DNA of 64,000 nucleotides from Rhizomys pruinosus. Its lineage: Eukaryota > Chordata > Mammalia > Rodentia > Spalacidae. The stretch lies in the NCBI GenBank assembly GCA_009823505.1, contig VZQC01010571.1, positions 550,292 to 614,291 on the forward strand, in the 5' to 3' direction. Position numbers and translations under genes: made by a program. Positions 11,209 through 22,221 of the stretch are shown here, one piece after another; positions within the stretch are counted from its first letter, which is position 1, and each line of letters opens with the position of its first letter. The notes below the pieces were generated by a model, which worked only from the letters and a program-made list of their open reading frames with translations, was not told the DNA's origin and made no database searches.

Positions 11209-11816
11209 TCAAAGAACAAAAAGTGATATTAAAGAATATACCACAGTGAGGGGGCTGGAGAGATGGCCTAGCGGTTAAGAGCACCAACTGCTCTTGCAGA
11301 GGACCAGGGTTCGATTCCCAGCACCCACATGGTGGCTAAGAACCGTCTTTAACTCCAGTTCCAGGAGAATCCGATGCCCTCTTCTCACCTCCGCGGCATT
11401 GCACAACATGGGTGCACAGATCTGCATGCAGACAGTACATTCATACACATAAAAGAAATAAATAAATTAAAAAAAGAATATATCACAGTGCTGCTCAGAT
11501 ACCCTGCCCATCAGGATGAGAAATGGAGGGGCCAGGCCCATTCTGTCCGTGAGTGTGGGCTGGGCAGGCTCAACTCTTCTGCCTGACTTCTCCCTTCAAG
11601 TCTGCTCTTTTGTGAGCAACACTATATAAAAACATCACAATGAAAATCATTATTTTCTTAGCAAGAATAGAAAGCATCATGTTGATGATCTCCATTTATT
11701 TTGGTTTCATTCATAAATAGTGCTGAGAAAATAGAAGTATCTTCCAACAGGCAGGGACCTCGTGTTAGCTGTATCTCCATAATATAATATCAGAAAAATC
11801 CCACCTCCACCATTGC
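11209..11816 (+). repeat. Segment duplicated from 9102-9443 (copy B), split by a B2
   Basis: Direct-orientation copy of 9102-9443. It is interrupted at 11251-11472 by a B2 with its own target duplication, so that B2 arrived after, or independently of, the duplication. Most differences from copy A are single-base transitions, with a small cluster of indels around 11640-11660. Confidence 0.9.
11251..11472 (+). repeat. B2 SINE, plus, with 18-bp TSD
   Basis: Complete B2 (ggggctggagagatggccta to cattcatacacataaaag). Flanked by aaagaatataccacagtg at 11231-11248 and the same with one C-to-T change at 11473-11490. Confidence 0.95.
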
Positions 11817-12150
11817 CAGAAAAAAGAACTTCCCATTGCTTCTTAGTGTGGTTCTCATTGTGTCTTCCTCCTTCACCATGTCAGGCTCTGGAGACCACTG
11901 TCTTTTGTTACCAGTCAAAGGCACTCAGATAAGTGGTCTATCCTTCAATATCAGGAAGTTTTGTAGCAAATCTGGCCTTAGACTGAAGACACTCAGATTG
12001 CACCTTAATACCTCATGAGACTTGGGGATCAAAGACGCAGCAGAAATAAGGAAAATCTTTTACATTTTTTTTCTAGGTTTAAACTTTTTTATGTATTGTT
12101 TGGTGTGAGCAAAAAGTCACTATAAATGGGAGTTGGTAAGAAAGCATTCA
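11817..12150. other. Unique stretch, no gene seen
   Basis: No supported feature. Confidence 0.4.
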
Positions 12151-12295
12151 GGCCGGGCATGGTGGCGCACACCTTTAATCCTAGCACTTGGGAGGCAGAG
12201 GCAGGCGGATCTTTGTGAGTTCAAGGCCAGCCTGGTCTACAGAGTGAGTTCCAGGACAGCTGGGGCTACAGGGAGACCCTGTCTCAAAAAGACCA
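12151..12295 (+). repeat. B1 SINE, plus, running into assembly gap
   Basis: Complete B1 body (gccgggcatggtggcgcaca to gaccctgtctcaaaaagacc). Its tail is lost in the N run. Confidence 0.95.
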
Positions 12296-13171
12296 NNNNN
12301 NNNNNNNNNNNNNNNNNNNNNNNNNNNNNNNNNNNNNNNNNNNNNNNNNNNNNNNNNNNNNNNNNNNNNNNNNNNNNNNNNNNNNNNNNNNNNNNNNNNN
12401 NNNNNNNNNNNNNNNNNNNNNNNNNNNNNNNNNNNNNNNNNNNNNNNNNNNNNNNNNNNNNNNNNNNNNNNNNNNNNNNNNNNNNNNNNNNNNNNNNNNN
12501 NNNNNNNNNNNNNNNNNNNNNNNNNNNNNNNNNNNNNNNNNNNNNNNNNNNNNNNNNNNNNNNNNNNNNNNNNNNNNNNNNNNNNNNNNNNNNNNNNNNN
12601 NNNNNNNNNNNNNNNNNNNNNNNNNNNNNNNNNNNNNNNNNNNNNNNNNNNNNNNNNNNNNNNNNNNNNNNNNNNNNNNNNNNNNNNNNNNNNNNNNNNN
12701 NNNNNNNNNNNNNNNNNNNNNNNNNNNNNNNNNNNNNNNNNNNNNNNNNNNNNNNNNNNNNNNNNNNNNNNNNNNNNNNNNNNNNNNNNNNNNNNNNNNN
12801 NNNNNNNNNNNNNNNNNNNNNNNNNNNNNNNNNNNNNNNNNNNNNNNNNNNNNNNNNNNNNNNNNNNNNNNNNNNNNNNNNNNNNNNNNNNNNNNNNNNN
12901 NNNNNNNNNNNNNNNNNNNNNNNNNNNNNNNNNNNNNNNNNNNNNNNNNNNNNNNNNNNNNNNNNNNNNNNNNNNNNNNNNNNNNNNNNNNNNNNNNNNN
13001 NNNNNNNNNNNNNNNNNNNNNNNNNNNNNNNNNNNNNNNNNNNNNNNNNNNNNNNNNNNNNNNNNNNNNNNNNNNNNNNNNNNNNNNNNNNNNNNNNNNN
13101 NNNNNNNNNNNNNNNNNNNNNNNNNNNNNNNNNNNNNNNNNNNNNNNNNNNNNNNNNNNNNNNNNNNNNNN
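12296..13171. other. Assembly gap (876 N)
   Basis: An uninterrupted run of N. Open frames called across it are artefacts. It is flanked by a B1 pointing into it on the left and a B1 complement on the right. Confidence 1.
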
Positions 13172-13229
13172 TTTTTTTTTTTTTTTTGTCTTTTTGAGAC
13201 AGGGTCTCCCTGTAGCTCCAGCTGTCCTG
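13172..13229 (-). repeat. B1 fragment, minus, at gap edge
   Basis: Poly-T (17) followed by the B1 3' end complement (gagacagggtctccctgtag), broken off after agctgtcctggg. Confidence 0.88.
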
Positions 13230-15037
13230 GGATAGGAAAGTCCTCAAGCTAGATGTCCCTAAGCATGCCAAAACCTGTTCAAAGCTCCACTCTCCCTCTG
13301 GTAGTTTGGCATGCATGTTTAACCAGATTCAAACCTCCAGATATTCATTCAGCAATTTGTGCTGCCTGTCAAATCATGTCTCCCTTCTAATGGGGAACAG
13401 TGACCTTCCCCAAACAACCCTCATCAAAGGATCAACAGTGGCCCCTGCTCCTATTTTCTTCTAGTCTTCATTTGGTTAAATATAGGGCCAGCAGATATCC
13501 CACATATCGAAGGGGAAAGGGGACTATTTGCCAGACACAGAATTCTGCAGCTACCTGGGGATAAGACCCTAAGCACCTGAAGGAAACAAACTGGACTTTG
13601 TTGGGGCCTGGGTTGGTGGTGCTTCTGAGTAGAGGATCAGGAAGGCATGCACTATGCTGGCCTATGTGAATGTTCTCATAGTAGAGAAGAGGTATTAGGG
13701 AGCCCAGACCCCTGTGGCATTTCTTTGCTATCCCCTGTAGATCAGGCTGTGGGAAGGACTGGAGCTGTCTGCTAGAAACTGCTCCTCACATAGTCAGGGC
13801 CCACACTGAGCCGCAAAGATGCTGTGCCAAAGATGAGTATCCCCTGAATACTTTTGGAAATTCCTCCTGAATACATAGATTCAGCAGCATACCAGGGTCC
13901 TTAGTAACAACCCCTTGGGTGTTGTGACAATGGTGTGGGTGGGATGACAGCAGCCTGTGTGGGACATAGCAGTGTGTGTGGGGGGGGGCTGCATCAGTTT
14001 GAGGTTCAGTTTGGATTTAGTGGGAGCCCTCCCTGCACATGGTAGGGCTGCTGTTTGGGGTCCTGGACAAGGAAGTCATGCTGGGAGGAGCTGACTTGAG
14101 GTGGGAGGTCCTGCTTCCTGGCTGGGAGGAGGGTGCAGGTGCCAGAGACTGCAGCTTCTCAGCTGTTCAAAGCTCCTTTAAAAAGCCTGGACATTCGAAG
14201 TGGTGTTCCGGATGAATGTTGGAATTTCAGAAATCTATATGGAAAATGTCTTCTCTAAAGCTATTTCTATCAACTGGAACATGTGGCTTTTTGTACAAAC
14301 ATAATAATAAAGCCTATCAGAAAAACTCCTCTGTGTTTGCTGTGAATTAAGACTTTCATGTCAGATGAGGACCTGAGCTTTTCTTCTTTGAATGTATACT
14401 TTTCAAGTGAAAGCATCGGATATATGATGTTATTTTTATCCAATGTTCTCTATCTACCTTAGTAATCTATAAACTTCAAAGGTTAACATCAAATCATCAG
14501 TTGTTAGAGATTAGAGAAAGATGAATTTGGAAACTTCCTTTTTTATTAAAAAAACTCTCAAATTTTGATTATTTTAACAAAAATAGGCTTCCCTTCAATG
14601 AAATACTTTTGTTAAATTATTTAGGCATTGCAGGGAGCTGACTGAAACATTTTATAATGCACTGTTGTTTTCCATGAAACTCTAGTGTGGCCCTGTTCCC
14701 TGGCCACAGGAATGTAAGAACTTGGCAAGTGCCCTGACCAGGATCGGGTGGGATGATATATAATTAATGTCAAGGCTTGCTGCCCCTCTCCAGTGCCATC
14801 CACCCACTGGCCAGTGTCAGCTTCTTCCTGTTCTTTTTGTGCTCCGAGCTTTGCTTCTTAATCTATCTGGATAAAGTTATGGTTTGCCAATATTGGAGAA
14901 TACATAAGAATCAGGTTCATATACCAAGAAGGAACTTTCTTATGACTTTATTCAGTATATTCAGAATGAGCCAGTGTTTCATAGCTTGAGATAATAGGCA
15001 AATTAGTACATTTTATTCTGCTTTTAGAGAACACTCT
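13230..15037. other. Unique 1.8-kb block, no gene seen
   Basis: SINE-free. Holds a G run at 13980-13988 and a polyadenylation-like aataataaagcc near 14305, but no exon or processed pseudogene could be supported around it. Confidence 0.45.
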
Positions 15038-15050
15038 ACAGCTACTTCTT

Positions 15051-15288
15051 TTTTTTAAGATTTTTAAAATTTTTATTTATTTATTTTATGTGTATGAATG
15101 TACTGTCTGCATGTAGGTTTGTGCACCCGTGTCGTGCAATGCCGGGGAGGTCAGAAGAGGGTGTCAGATTCCCTTGGAACTGGAGTTAAAGATGGTTCTC
15201 AGCTGCCATGTGGGTGCTGGGGATCGAACTCAGGTCCTCTGCAAAAGTAGTCGGTGCTCTTAACCACTAGGCTACCTCTCCAGCCCCC
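15051..15288 (-). repeat. B2 SINE, minus, with 13-bp TSD
   Basis: Complete minus B2 flanked by acagctacttctt at 15038-15050 and 15289-15301. Confidence 0.95.
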
Positions 15289-15301
15289 ACAGCTACTTCT
15301 T

Positions 15302-15704
15302 AAGGGTATGCTTATTGATCTCCTCGGTTCTTTCACTTCCTCCTAATACTGGGAAGATTGGGAAGAACTGTCCATTCAGGAGACAAAAGACTCTTTTTCT
15401 CATTTTTCTTTCTATAAACTTACTGGACAGGATCAACTCGAGGAGACTGATAAAGTAATAAGGTATTTGTTTATTAAGAAGAAAGAACTAAAAGTATCAT
15501 ATAGGATAATATTGAAGTGGAATCAAAGTAGAAACCAGGAGACTCAAGTACATTATCACAAAGCTGAATTATCTAATTGTAAAAAACAAAATTCCAGATC
15601 AATCCTAGGGTTCATTTTAGTATGTGGAAATAAAGCTAAGAATTTTAATTATATAGTGGTTCTTCCTATGAGGCTCCTAGGAAAGAAATTTATAGATCAA
15701 ACTT
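15302..15704. other. Unique stretch, no gene seen
   Basis: AT-rich. The plus frame 15467-15706 has no recognisable motif. Confidence 0.4.
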
Positions 15705-15718
15705 AGAAGTGAAACTTA

Positions 15719-15914
15719 GCCGGGCGTGGTGGCATACGCCTTTAATCTTAACACTCGGGAGGCAGAGGCAGGTGGATCTTTGTGAATTCAAGGCCAGCCT
15801 GGTCTATAGAGTGAGTTCCAGGACAACTAGGGCTACAGGGAGACCCTGTCTCAAAAAAGCCACCAACACACCACCAAAAAAAAAAAACAAAAAAACGAAT
15901 AAGAAGAAAGAAAA
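15719..15914 (+). repeat. B1 SINE, plus, with 14-bp TSD
   Basis: Complete B1 with a long imperfect A-rich tail. Flanked by agaagtgaaactta at 15705-15718 and 15915-15928. Confidence 0.96.
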
Positions 15915-15928
15915 AGAAGTGAAACTTA

Positions 15929-17147
15929 AGCACTGGATAGATGTGGTAATGGGCTAACTGGCATCAGTACGTCCTAGTATGCCTGCAGTGGCTGTTACAA
16001 TAGGAAAAACTTAGTAAATAGTCTTAAGTGCACCTCTGTCAATCCCTCAGGTACCCCACCTCCTTTCTTTAGACCCAGCTACCATTGGAGTAATACCCTG
16101 TGTCTGATCCCTTCCCCATCTCGGATGGCCGTTCCTGTTGCCTGGTCAGGACTGAGGCTCAACCACCTGAGGCCTTTGGGTATCCTCCCTGACCTGATGA
16201 AAACTGACAATCAAACCAGTCTGCTTTCGTGGGTACAAATGTAAGCCAGGGACAAAACAAAGAGAAACATTTCAAAACCAGATTGAACAAACTGCGAGCA
16301 GAGCCCTAGCGTCCACGGGGCATACTGGAACTCCCGGGGAGTCCTTCTCACCTTATTGCTTTGCCTATTTACAAAAGTCTACAAGAGTACTTTCTCGATT
16401 GTCCTCTTATTTGGGTTGCATATCTTTTTGGTACCAAATCACTTAGTCCGGAAAGTGTAAAATGAAGTTCCTTTATGACGCGGTACTGGTGGAAATGTGA
16501 GAGGGGTGCCTAGATGTGAATGGTTCATGTGAGATGATACCCTGCCTAGGTAGAAACTGCAGTTATGGAACTGCCTGGAGCCGGCCTGGCCTGGGGCCCA
16601 CAGGACCCATGTCCTGGGACTTCAGCATCCGGCTCTCAGTCACTCACTGGCTTTAGCACAATGAGATCTGAAAGGAGATGCATTTTCATAGATTTCTTAA
16701 GGTTTGATCAGGTCTCTGTAATATTCTTGCCTTTCCCTTTGGAACACAGATATTGGACTGCACAGCAAGCATTTTTATGCCTGTCAGTACCCTTGACAAG
16801 CAAGAAAAGGACAGAGAGTTATTTTAAAATCTTAATTCGTGGATATAATGAGGAACAAGCACTTTGAAGAGTTATCAGTGCAAATTAAAGAAAGATAATC
16901 AGGACTAAAAGAATGTCATTAGCAAGTTCAGTGCATTTGTTACACTGGATAATTCAGGATTTGGGAGCAGTAAGGACCTTGGATTTATTTGACAGGTGTG
17001 GTGCAGTACACTGCATGATTTATTACTAAGTATAATTTGTGTGTAATTCCTTGAATTTGACTTCAGCAGCTCTCTTTGTTTCCATCTAAGGATCAAAGCC
17101 TACATGTCTTGATGTTTGATTTTTTTTTTCTTACTTAAAAATACAAG
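15929..17147. other. Unique stretch, no gene seen
   Basis: About 1.2 kb. The plus frame 16565-16867 (100 codons) has no recognisable domain or splice signal. No repeat recognised. Confidence 0.45.
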
Positions 17148-17280
17148 TATGTGCTCACACCTGTAATCCTAGCACTTGAGAAGTTGAGGTAAGAGGATTG
17201 CTCTGAGTTCAAGGACAGCCTCAGCTACATAATGAATTCAACACTGGCCTTTGCTATAGAGTGAGACCCTGTCCACCCAA
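17148..17280 (+). repeat. Old B1/PB1 element, plus
   Basis: The order tgtgctcacacctgtaatcc, gcacttgagaagttgaggta, tatagagtgagaccctgtcc marks an aged B1-like element. Confidence 0.75.
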
Positions 17281-17295
17281 GACTGAATTAAACAA

Positions 17296-17298
<3 letters not shown>

Positions 17299-17333
<35 letters not shown>
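17299..17333 (+). repeat. (TG)n microsatellite
   Basis: About 17 TG units directly after the old B1. Confidence 0.97.
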
Positions 17334-17335
<2 letters not shown>

Positions 17336-17375
17336 AGAAAGGAAAAATGTCAGTACCTCTAAAAATACAGAATTT

Positions 17376-17533
17376 TAGCTAGACATAGTAGGCCACATTC
17401 CTGTAATCCCCATGCTGAAGAAGCTGAGACAGGAAGATTGCTGTAAGCTCAAAGCCAGCCTGCATTATATAGTAAAACCCTGTCTTATACCAAAAAATGT
17501 ATTTTTATATTTTGGGTATATATACCAAAATAG
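17376..17533 (+). repeat. Old B1/PB1 element, plus, with 15-bp TSD
   Basis: Aged B1-like body (ctagacatagtaggccacat to aaaaccctgtcttatacc) with an A/T-rich tail. Flanked by aaaaatacagaattt at 17361-17375 and 17534-17548. The right-hand copy was then reused by the B2 that follows. Confidence 0.75.
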
Positions 17534-17548
17534 AAAAATACAGAATTT

Positions 17549-17775
17549 GGGGGCTGGAGAGATGGCTCAGCAGTTAAGAGCACCGACTGCTCTTGCAGAG
17601 GACCCGGGTTCGATCCCCAGCACCTACATGGCAGCTGAGAACGGTCTGTAACTCCAATTCCAGGAGAACTCCAGTTCCAGGGGAATCAACGCCCTCTTCT
17701 GACCTCCGCGGCATTGCACGACACGGGTGCACCAACCTACATGCAGACAGTACACATAATAAAAAAAAAAAGAAA
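17549..17775 (+). repeat. B2 SINE, plus, with 17-bp TSD
   Basis: Complete B2 with an internal duplication (ccaattccaggagaact then ccagttccagggg). Flanked by agaaaaatacagaattt at 17532-17548 and 17776-17792. Confidence 0.95.
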
Positions 17776-17792
17776 AGAAAAATACAGAATTT

Positions 17793-18530
17793 TATCAACC
17801 CAGGTGATGTATGTAGGAATGATAGGAGGAGAATGGTTACCTCGTAAGACAGGTGATGTGGAAACCCCCAAGCTCTCTTGGTCCTCCAGGCCTTCCCTGC
17901 GGGCCTTATACCCGTCCCTGACTCCGTGGCTGGGGCGGCTGGAGCCCCTTCCCTTCCCTTCCTGCCTCAAAGAGCACTGCTCTCTCACTCTTACCTCTTA
18001 CTCTGTAAATTCTTCTCTTTTTTTCATCCTTCTTGAAGCAGAGCACTTGGGAGGTATTCAGAAGATCTCTGACTGAAGCTGATTGACAACTCTGGGCAGA
18101 TTTCAGTTATTCTTTCTCCACATAATGCAAGATGAGAGCTTCCGTTGCTTATGCTGGGTTAATTTAGGTTCGCCTCTTTTAAATAGGTCCTGTTTAAGGT
18201 CTGTGTATCACCAACTAGCACCAAAATAAATAGGCTACCCTGTATTTTAGATCACCCTGTGTGCCTAATCTCATGTAATAGATTTATTTATATCCCATTT
18301 AACTGGGGTTTTAAGGCAACCATGCTTCAGGGCAATAGACTAGAATGCATGCTGTTCACAGAGCTGATATTGTGGAAGTATTAGTCTTATTGTTTCATTT
18401 GTGGTCCTCTACTAGATTCATTTGTGCCTGTGCTTGGGTTCCCTTCTGACTTGGACCTGGATATATTAACCCATCTAGTACTCAGACTCAAGAAAGAAAG
18501 AAACTTTGACTTGGCTAACACTCAGATATT
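17793..18530. other. Unique stretch, no gene seen
   Basis: About 740 bp with no recognised repeat. The plus frame 17714-18076 begins inside the B2 and is not treated as coding. Confidence 0.45.
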
Positions 18531-18538
18531 GAGTCTTT

Positions 18539-18780
18539 GTTTTTTTTTAATTTTTACTTTTGTATGTGTATGAATGTACTGTCTGCTTGTAGGTTTGTGC
18601 ACTCGTGTCGTGCAATGCCGCGGAGGTCAGAAGAGGGTCTCGGATTCCCCTGGAACTGGAGTTCTCCTGGAATTGGAGTTACAGACGGTTCTTGACCGCC
18701 ATGTGGGTGCTGGGAATCGAACCCAGGTCCTCTGCAAGAGCAATTGGTGCTCTTAACCGCTAGGCTATCTCTCCAGCCCC
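18539..18780 (-). repeat. B2 SINE, minus (first of a pair)
   Basis: Complete minus B2 between the target copies gagtctttg (18531) and gagtcttgg (18781). A second B2 lies immediately beyond. Confidence 0.95.
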
Positions 18781-18792
18781 GAGTCTTGGTTT

Positions 18793-19049
18793 GTTTTTTT
18801 TAATTTTTTTTTAAATTTTATTTATTTCCGTATGTGTATGAATGTACTGTCTGCATGCAAGTCTGCGCACCCGTGACGTGCAATGCCGCGGAGGTCAGAA
18901 GAGGGTGTCGGACTCCCCTGGAACTGGAGTTCTCCTGGAATTGGAGTCTCCGACGGCTCTCGGCCGCCATGTGGGTGCTGGGGATCGAACCCGGGTCCTC
19001 TGCAAGAGCGGTCGGCGCTCTTAACTGCTAGGCCATCTCTCCAGCCCCC
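18793..19049 (-). repeat. B2 SINE, minus (second of a pair), CpG-rich
   Basis: Complete minus B2 bounded by gagtcttggttt at 18781 and again at 19050. It retains many CpG sites (gccgcggagg, gtcggcgctc, ctccgacggctctcggccgcc), which suggests recent insertion. Confidence 0.95.
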
Positions 19050-19065
19050 GAGTCTTGGTTTTTTT

Positions 19066-20369
19066 ATCCATTCAGTATTTACTGACCACACAGTATGTTT
19101 TGATTCTCTTGAAGCAGAGGTCTAACACCCCCTCGGCCAGGTGACATACAGGCACATGTGGTCTCACAGAGATGAGTAGTTTGGGGGGAGCACAAAGGAC
19201 AGAATGACTCACCCAGAGAATTGAGTGTTTTAAGGAGGAAATGAAAACTTAGCCGAGTCTTAAATCACAGGTAGCGGTTTTCAGGAAAAACCTTGGGAAG
19301 AAAGCCATGTAGGCAGGGACAGCCGAAGCAGAGGCTCCGAGCTCTGCTGGACCTGTTTCTGCGTCCAGGGCTGATGGCGAAGAGAGCTCCTGTTCCTAGT
19401 TTGGCCCATTCTAGGCTGCCCTGAATGAGGTTGTCCCTAAATCCATCAGGGCCATTTCCCACTCTCTCTCTCTCTAGGCCAAGGTAATACTGTGTGAAAT
19501 GTCACTCTATTCTGTGGCTATGGACACATTGTCTTTTGACATCTGACCTGTACTACTGGCTCCTGCACCCTCCTCCACTGGCCACATGGCCCCTGAGTCT
19601 GTCATAGGCTGACCACAGATCAGAGTTGTTCAGTTCCTGAAATCGATGCCAGCGCTCTTCTTCTTGAAGCTTCATAAGAGTCAATGACACTGCACTGGAT
19701 AGCAGTGGATTGCAGAGTCCATTCAAGTGGATCAGGCACCAGTGTAGAAAGAGACAGGATCTAGAGGACCTGTTCTTCTGCAGTAGACATGCATTCTAGG
19801 GGGTTTGTGGGTAGAAGTTCACAGTGTCCAACTGTCAACACTGAGTGGGATGAACAGGCTGTTTCCATTTCCAGTTAAATCTCGTGTATAAATCTCATGT
19901 ATAAATCTCATGTATGAGCTGGCCTGTGGGTCCTGCAGTGGCACCTTTCTTCTAGCCTGGGGTTGCTACTTGTCAAATCTACAGCCACCCACTTCCTAGT
20001 GCCAGCAACTCTTACTAGATGTCACTGTGCCCTGGGAGAGGAAGAGTTCAGACCCGCTACTTGCTTTACAATCATGCAGGTGAGCATCTAGACACTAACA
20101 GTTCAGTAAAGCTGAATAGCATTGATTCACCTTCAGAAAGGTCCTTGGTAGTCTCTTCACTTTCTACTCCTCTTTTTAAGAACAATAAAATGCCATTCAA
20201 GCTTAAGGCCTCCTTAATGGATGTTATAACCATTGTCATGTTGATGGACCAGTAATTGACTGGCATGTGATGTGGGACAAAAAGCACTTGCCCCTGGATT
20301 CTGGGCTTCTCACTCCTCTACTCCTACTACTGATTCAGGATTTGAGAAAATATCTTCCAATATAGGAAG
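19066..20369. other. Unique stretch, no gene seen
   Basis: About 1.3 kb. Holds a triple 13-bp tandem repeat, taaatctc(g/a)tgta, at 19876-19914 and a short CT run near 19462. No gene supported. Confidence 0.5.
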
Positions 20370-20374
20370 GAAAT

Positions 20375-20734
20375 TGTACTAACTAGCTTTAACTGTCAAC
20401 TTGGCACAGCCTGGTGTCATCTGAGAAAGAAGTCTCAACTGAGGGATTCCTCAGATCAGATTGGCCCCTGGGCATGTCTATGAGAGATTGTCGTGATTGT
20501 TCATCGGTGTAGGAGTGCACAGCCCACTATGGGCAGCACTTGTTCCTAGGCTGTTATAAGAAAGCTAGCTAATCATGGGCCTGCAAGTGAGACAGCAAGC
20601 AATGTTCCTCCCTATTTCCCAACCTACATTGTGCAAGGATAGAATGTGGCCTACAAGCTAAAATAAACCCTTTCTCTGTTTAGTTGCTTTTGGTCATGGT
20701 GCTTTAGCACAGCGATAGAAAGGAAATTAGAACA
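20375..20734 (+). mobile_element. MaLR-like solo LTR, plus, 5-bp TSD
   Basis: A 360-bp element beginning tgtactaactagc and ending attagaaca, that is TG...CA. It is flanked by gaaat at 20370-20374 and 20735-20739. It holds ctaaaataaacccttt, a polyadenylation-like signal, and shares the order 'tgtcaacttg(g/a)cac ... agcccac ... taagaaagc ... ttggtca' with 62957-63358. The 5-bp duplication fits an ERVL/MaLR-type LTR rather than a hAT transposon (8 bp). The family name is inferred. Confidence 0.75.
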
Positions 20735-20877
20735 GAAATCAGTTCAATTCATGTTATGATTTCATCTAGAAACAAAAGTAAATATGAAATAAGCAGATAA
20801 TCCAAAGAATAATTATTAATATGACATATTATATAATTATATTATACATAATAGCATCTAGTAATAATTATTATTAC

Positions 20878-20950
20878 TGGGCGGTGCAGGGATCCAACCC
20901 ACAGCCTCGTGCCTCCCAGGGAAGTGCTGTACCACTGAGCTACCCCACCC
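20878..20950 (-). repeat. ID-type SINE, minus
   Basis: gtgctgtaccactgagctac is the complement of the ID head. The upstream gggatccaacccacagcctc is the body complement. Confidence 0.72.
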
Positions 20951-21067
20951 AGAAATACTATTCTGTCAGGTTCTTTAATATGTGTCCAGTGGATGTTAGA
21001 TCACAGTTAACTGTTTATCTCTTTTGGCAATTGTAATAAAATGGAACTTTAACAATGTGCAACATCT

Positions 21068-21294
21068 GGGGGCTGGAGAGATGGCTCAGTGGTCAAGAGT
21101 ACTCACTGGCTGCTTTTGCAGAGGACCCATGTTTGATTTCCAGCACCAACATAGCAGCTAACGACTGTCCATAACTCCAGTTCCAGGAGATCCAATGCCT
21201 TCTTCTGACCTCCGAGGGCACTGCACAACACAAATGCACCCACCTACTTGCAGGCATCACATTTGTACAAATGTACACACACACACACACGCAG
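21068..21294 (+). repeat. B2 SINE, plus, CA-tailed
   Basis: Complete though diverged B2 (ggggctggagagatggctca) ending in a (CA)n tail at about 21272-21290. Confidence 0.92.
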
Positions 21295-21385
21295 AATGTG
21301 TATCATTTTAAACTAATAAGAATCCTGAATAAGTGTTGAATTTATAGCTATTAACAGACTGGTACATTCCTGTTTTAGACCTTGC

Positions 21386-21553
21386 TTTATTGAGAAATGA
21401 TTTTATTTGTGCATATATGTTGGTCCAAGTGTATGTCACCATGTGTCCATGGTGGCCGTGTCAGAGCACTGGATCCCCTGGCACTTCAGCCACAGGTACT
21501 CCAGTCCTTTGAAAGAGCAGCAATCTTAACCTCTGAGTCATCTCTAGCTCATC
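21386..21553 (-). repeat. B2/B3-type SINE, minus, diverged
   Basis: A T-rich start and cctctgagtcatctctagct (head complement) frame a decayed body. Confidence 0.65.
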
Positions 21554-21569
21554 AAAAACATTAATAATC

Positions 21570-21723
21570 CTAGCCGGGCGTGGTGACACACGCCTTTAAT
21601 CCTAGCACTTGGAAGGCAGAGGCAGGTGGATCTTTGTGAGTTCAAGGCCAGCCTGGTCTACAGAGTGAGTTCCAGAACAGCTGGAGCTACAGGGAGACCC
21701 TGTCTTGAAAAGACAAAAAAAAA
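21570..21723 (+). repeat. B1 SINE, plus, with 10-bp TSD
   Basis: Complete B1 flanked by attaataatc at 21560-21569 and 21724-21733. Confidence 0.95.
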
Positions 21724-21773
21724 ATTAATAATCTTTTTCAGTGCAATATAATTTATTCAAATAGGATGACTTT

Positions 21774-21928
21774 TGTTTTTTTTTTTTTTTTTGTTTTTGA
21801 GACGCACTCTCCTATAGCCCCAGCTGGCCTGGAACTCACTCTGTAGACCAGGCTGGCCTTGAACTCACTAAGATCTGCCTGCCTCTGTGTCCCAAGTGCT
21901 AGGATGAAAGGCAACTTTAATCGCCTGG
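21774..21928 (-). repeat. B1 SINE, minus
   Basis: Poly-T, then gagacgcactctcctatagc through aatcgcctggc. Its 5'-proximal part is altered (caactttaatcgcc). Confidence 0.92.
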
Positions 21929-21934
21929 CAACTT

Positions 21935-22139
21935 TTTTTTTTTAAGACTAAGTCTCCTATAGCTCAGGCTGGTATTGAACTCACTGTGTAGCTGAGGATG
22001 ACCTCAGACTTCGGATCCTTCTGCCTCTGCTGCTCAAGAGCTGGAATTACAGGCCTGTGCCACCATGCCCAGTTTATGCAACATTAGGACCTTATGCATG
22101 TTAGGCAAGTGTTCTACAAATTAAGCTATGTTCCCAGCC
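21935..22139 (-). repeat. B4 (ID-B1 composite) SINE, minus
   Basis: A decayed B1 complement (gactaagtctcctatagctc to gccaccatgcccag) is followed directly by an ID-type head complement (ttaggcaagtgttctacaaa, gctatgttcccagcc). This is the expected order of a reversed B4. Confidence 0.75.
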
Positions 22140-22189
22140 TGAAGATGATTCATTTTTAAAGAATCTAAGATCTAGGGTCTTTTTTCCTT

Positions 22190-22221
22190 TTATTTAATTA
22201 CATTTATTTATTTATTTATTA

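Noticed and set aside
9102..11816. The duplicated segment as two LTRs of one provirus
   Set aside because: The copies lack TG...CA ends and target duplications, and the DNA between them shows no retroviral order.
12133..13316. Open frames of 354 and 359 codons on both strands
   Set aside because: They run through the 876 N positions and B1 sequence; the frame is an artefact of untranslated N.
14300..14330. Processed pseudogene ending at the aataataaagcc signal
   Set aside because: No A-tail follows and no open frame or recognisable coding sequence precedes it.
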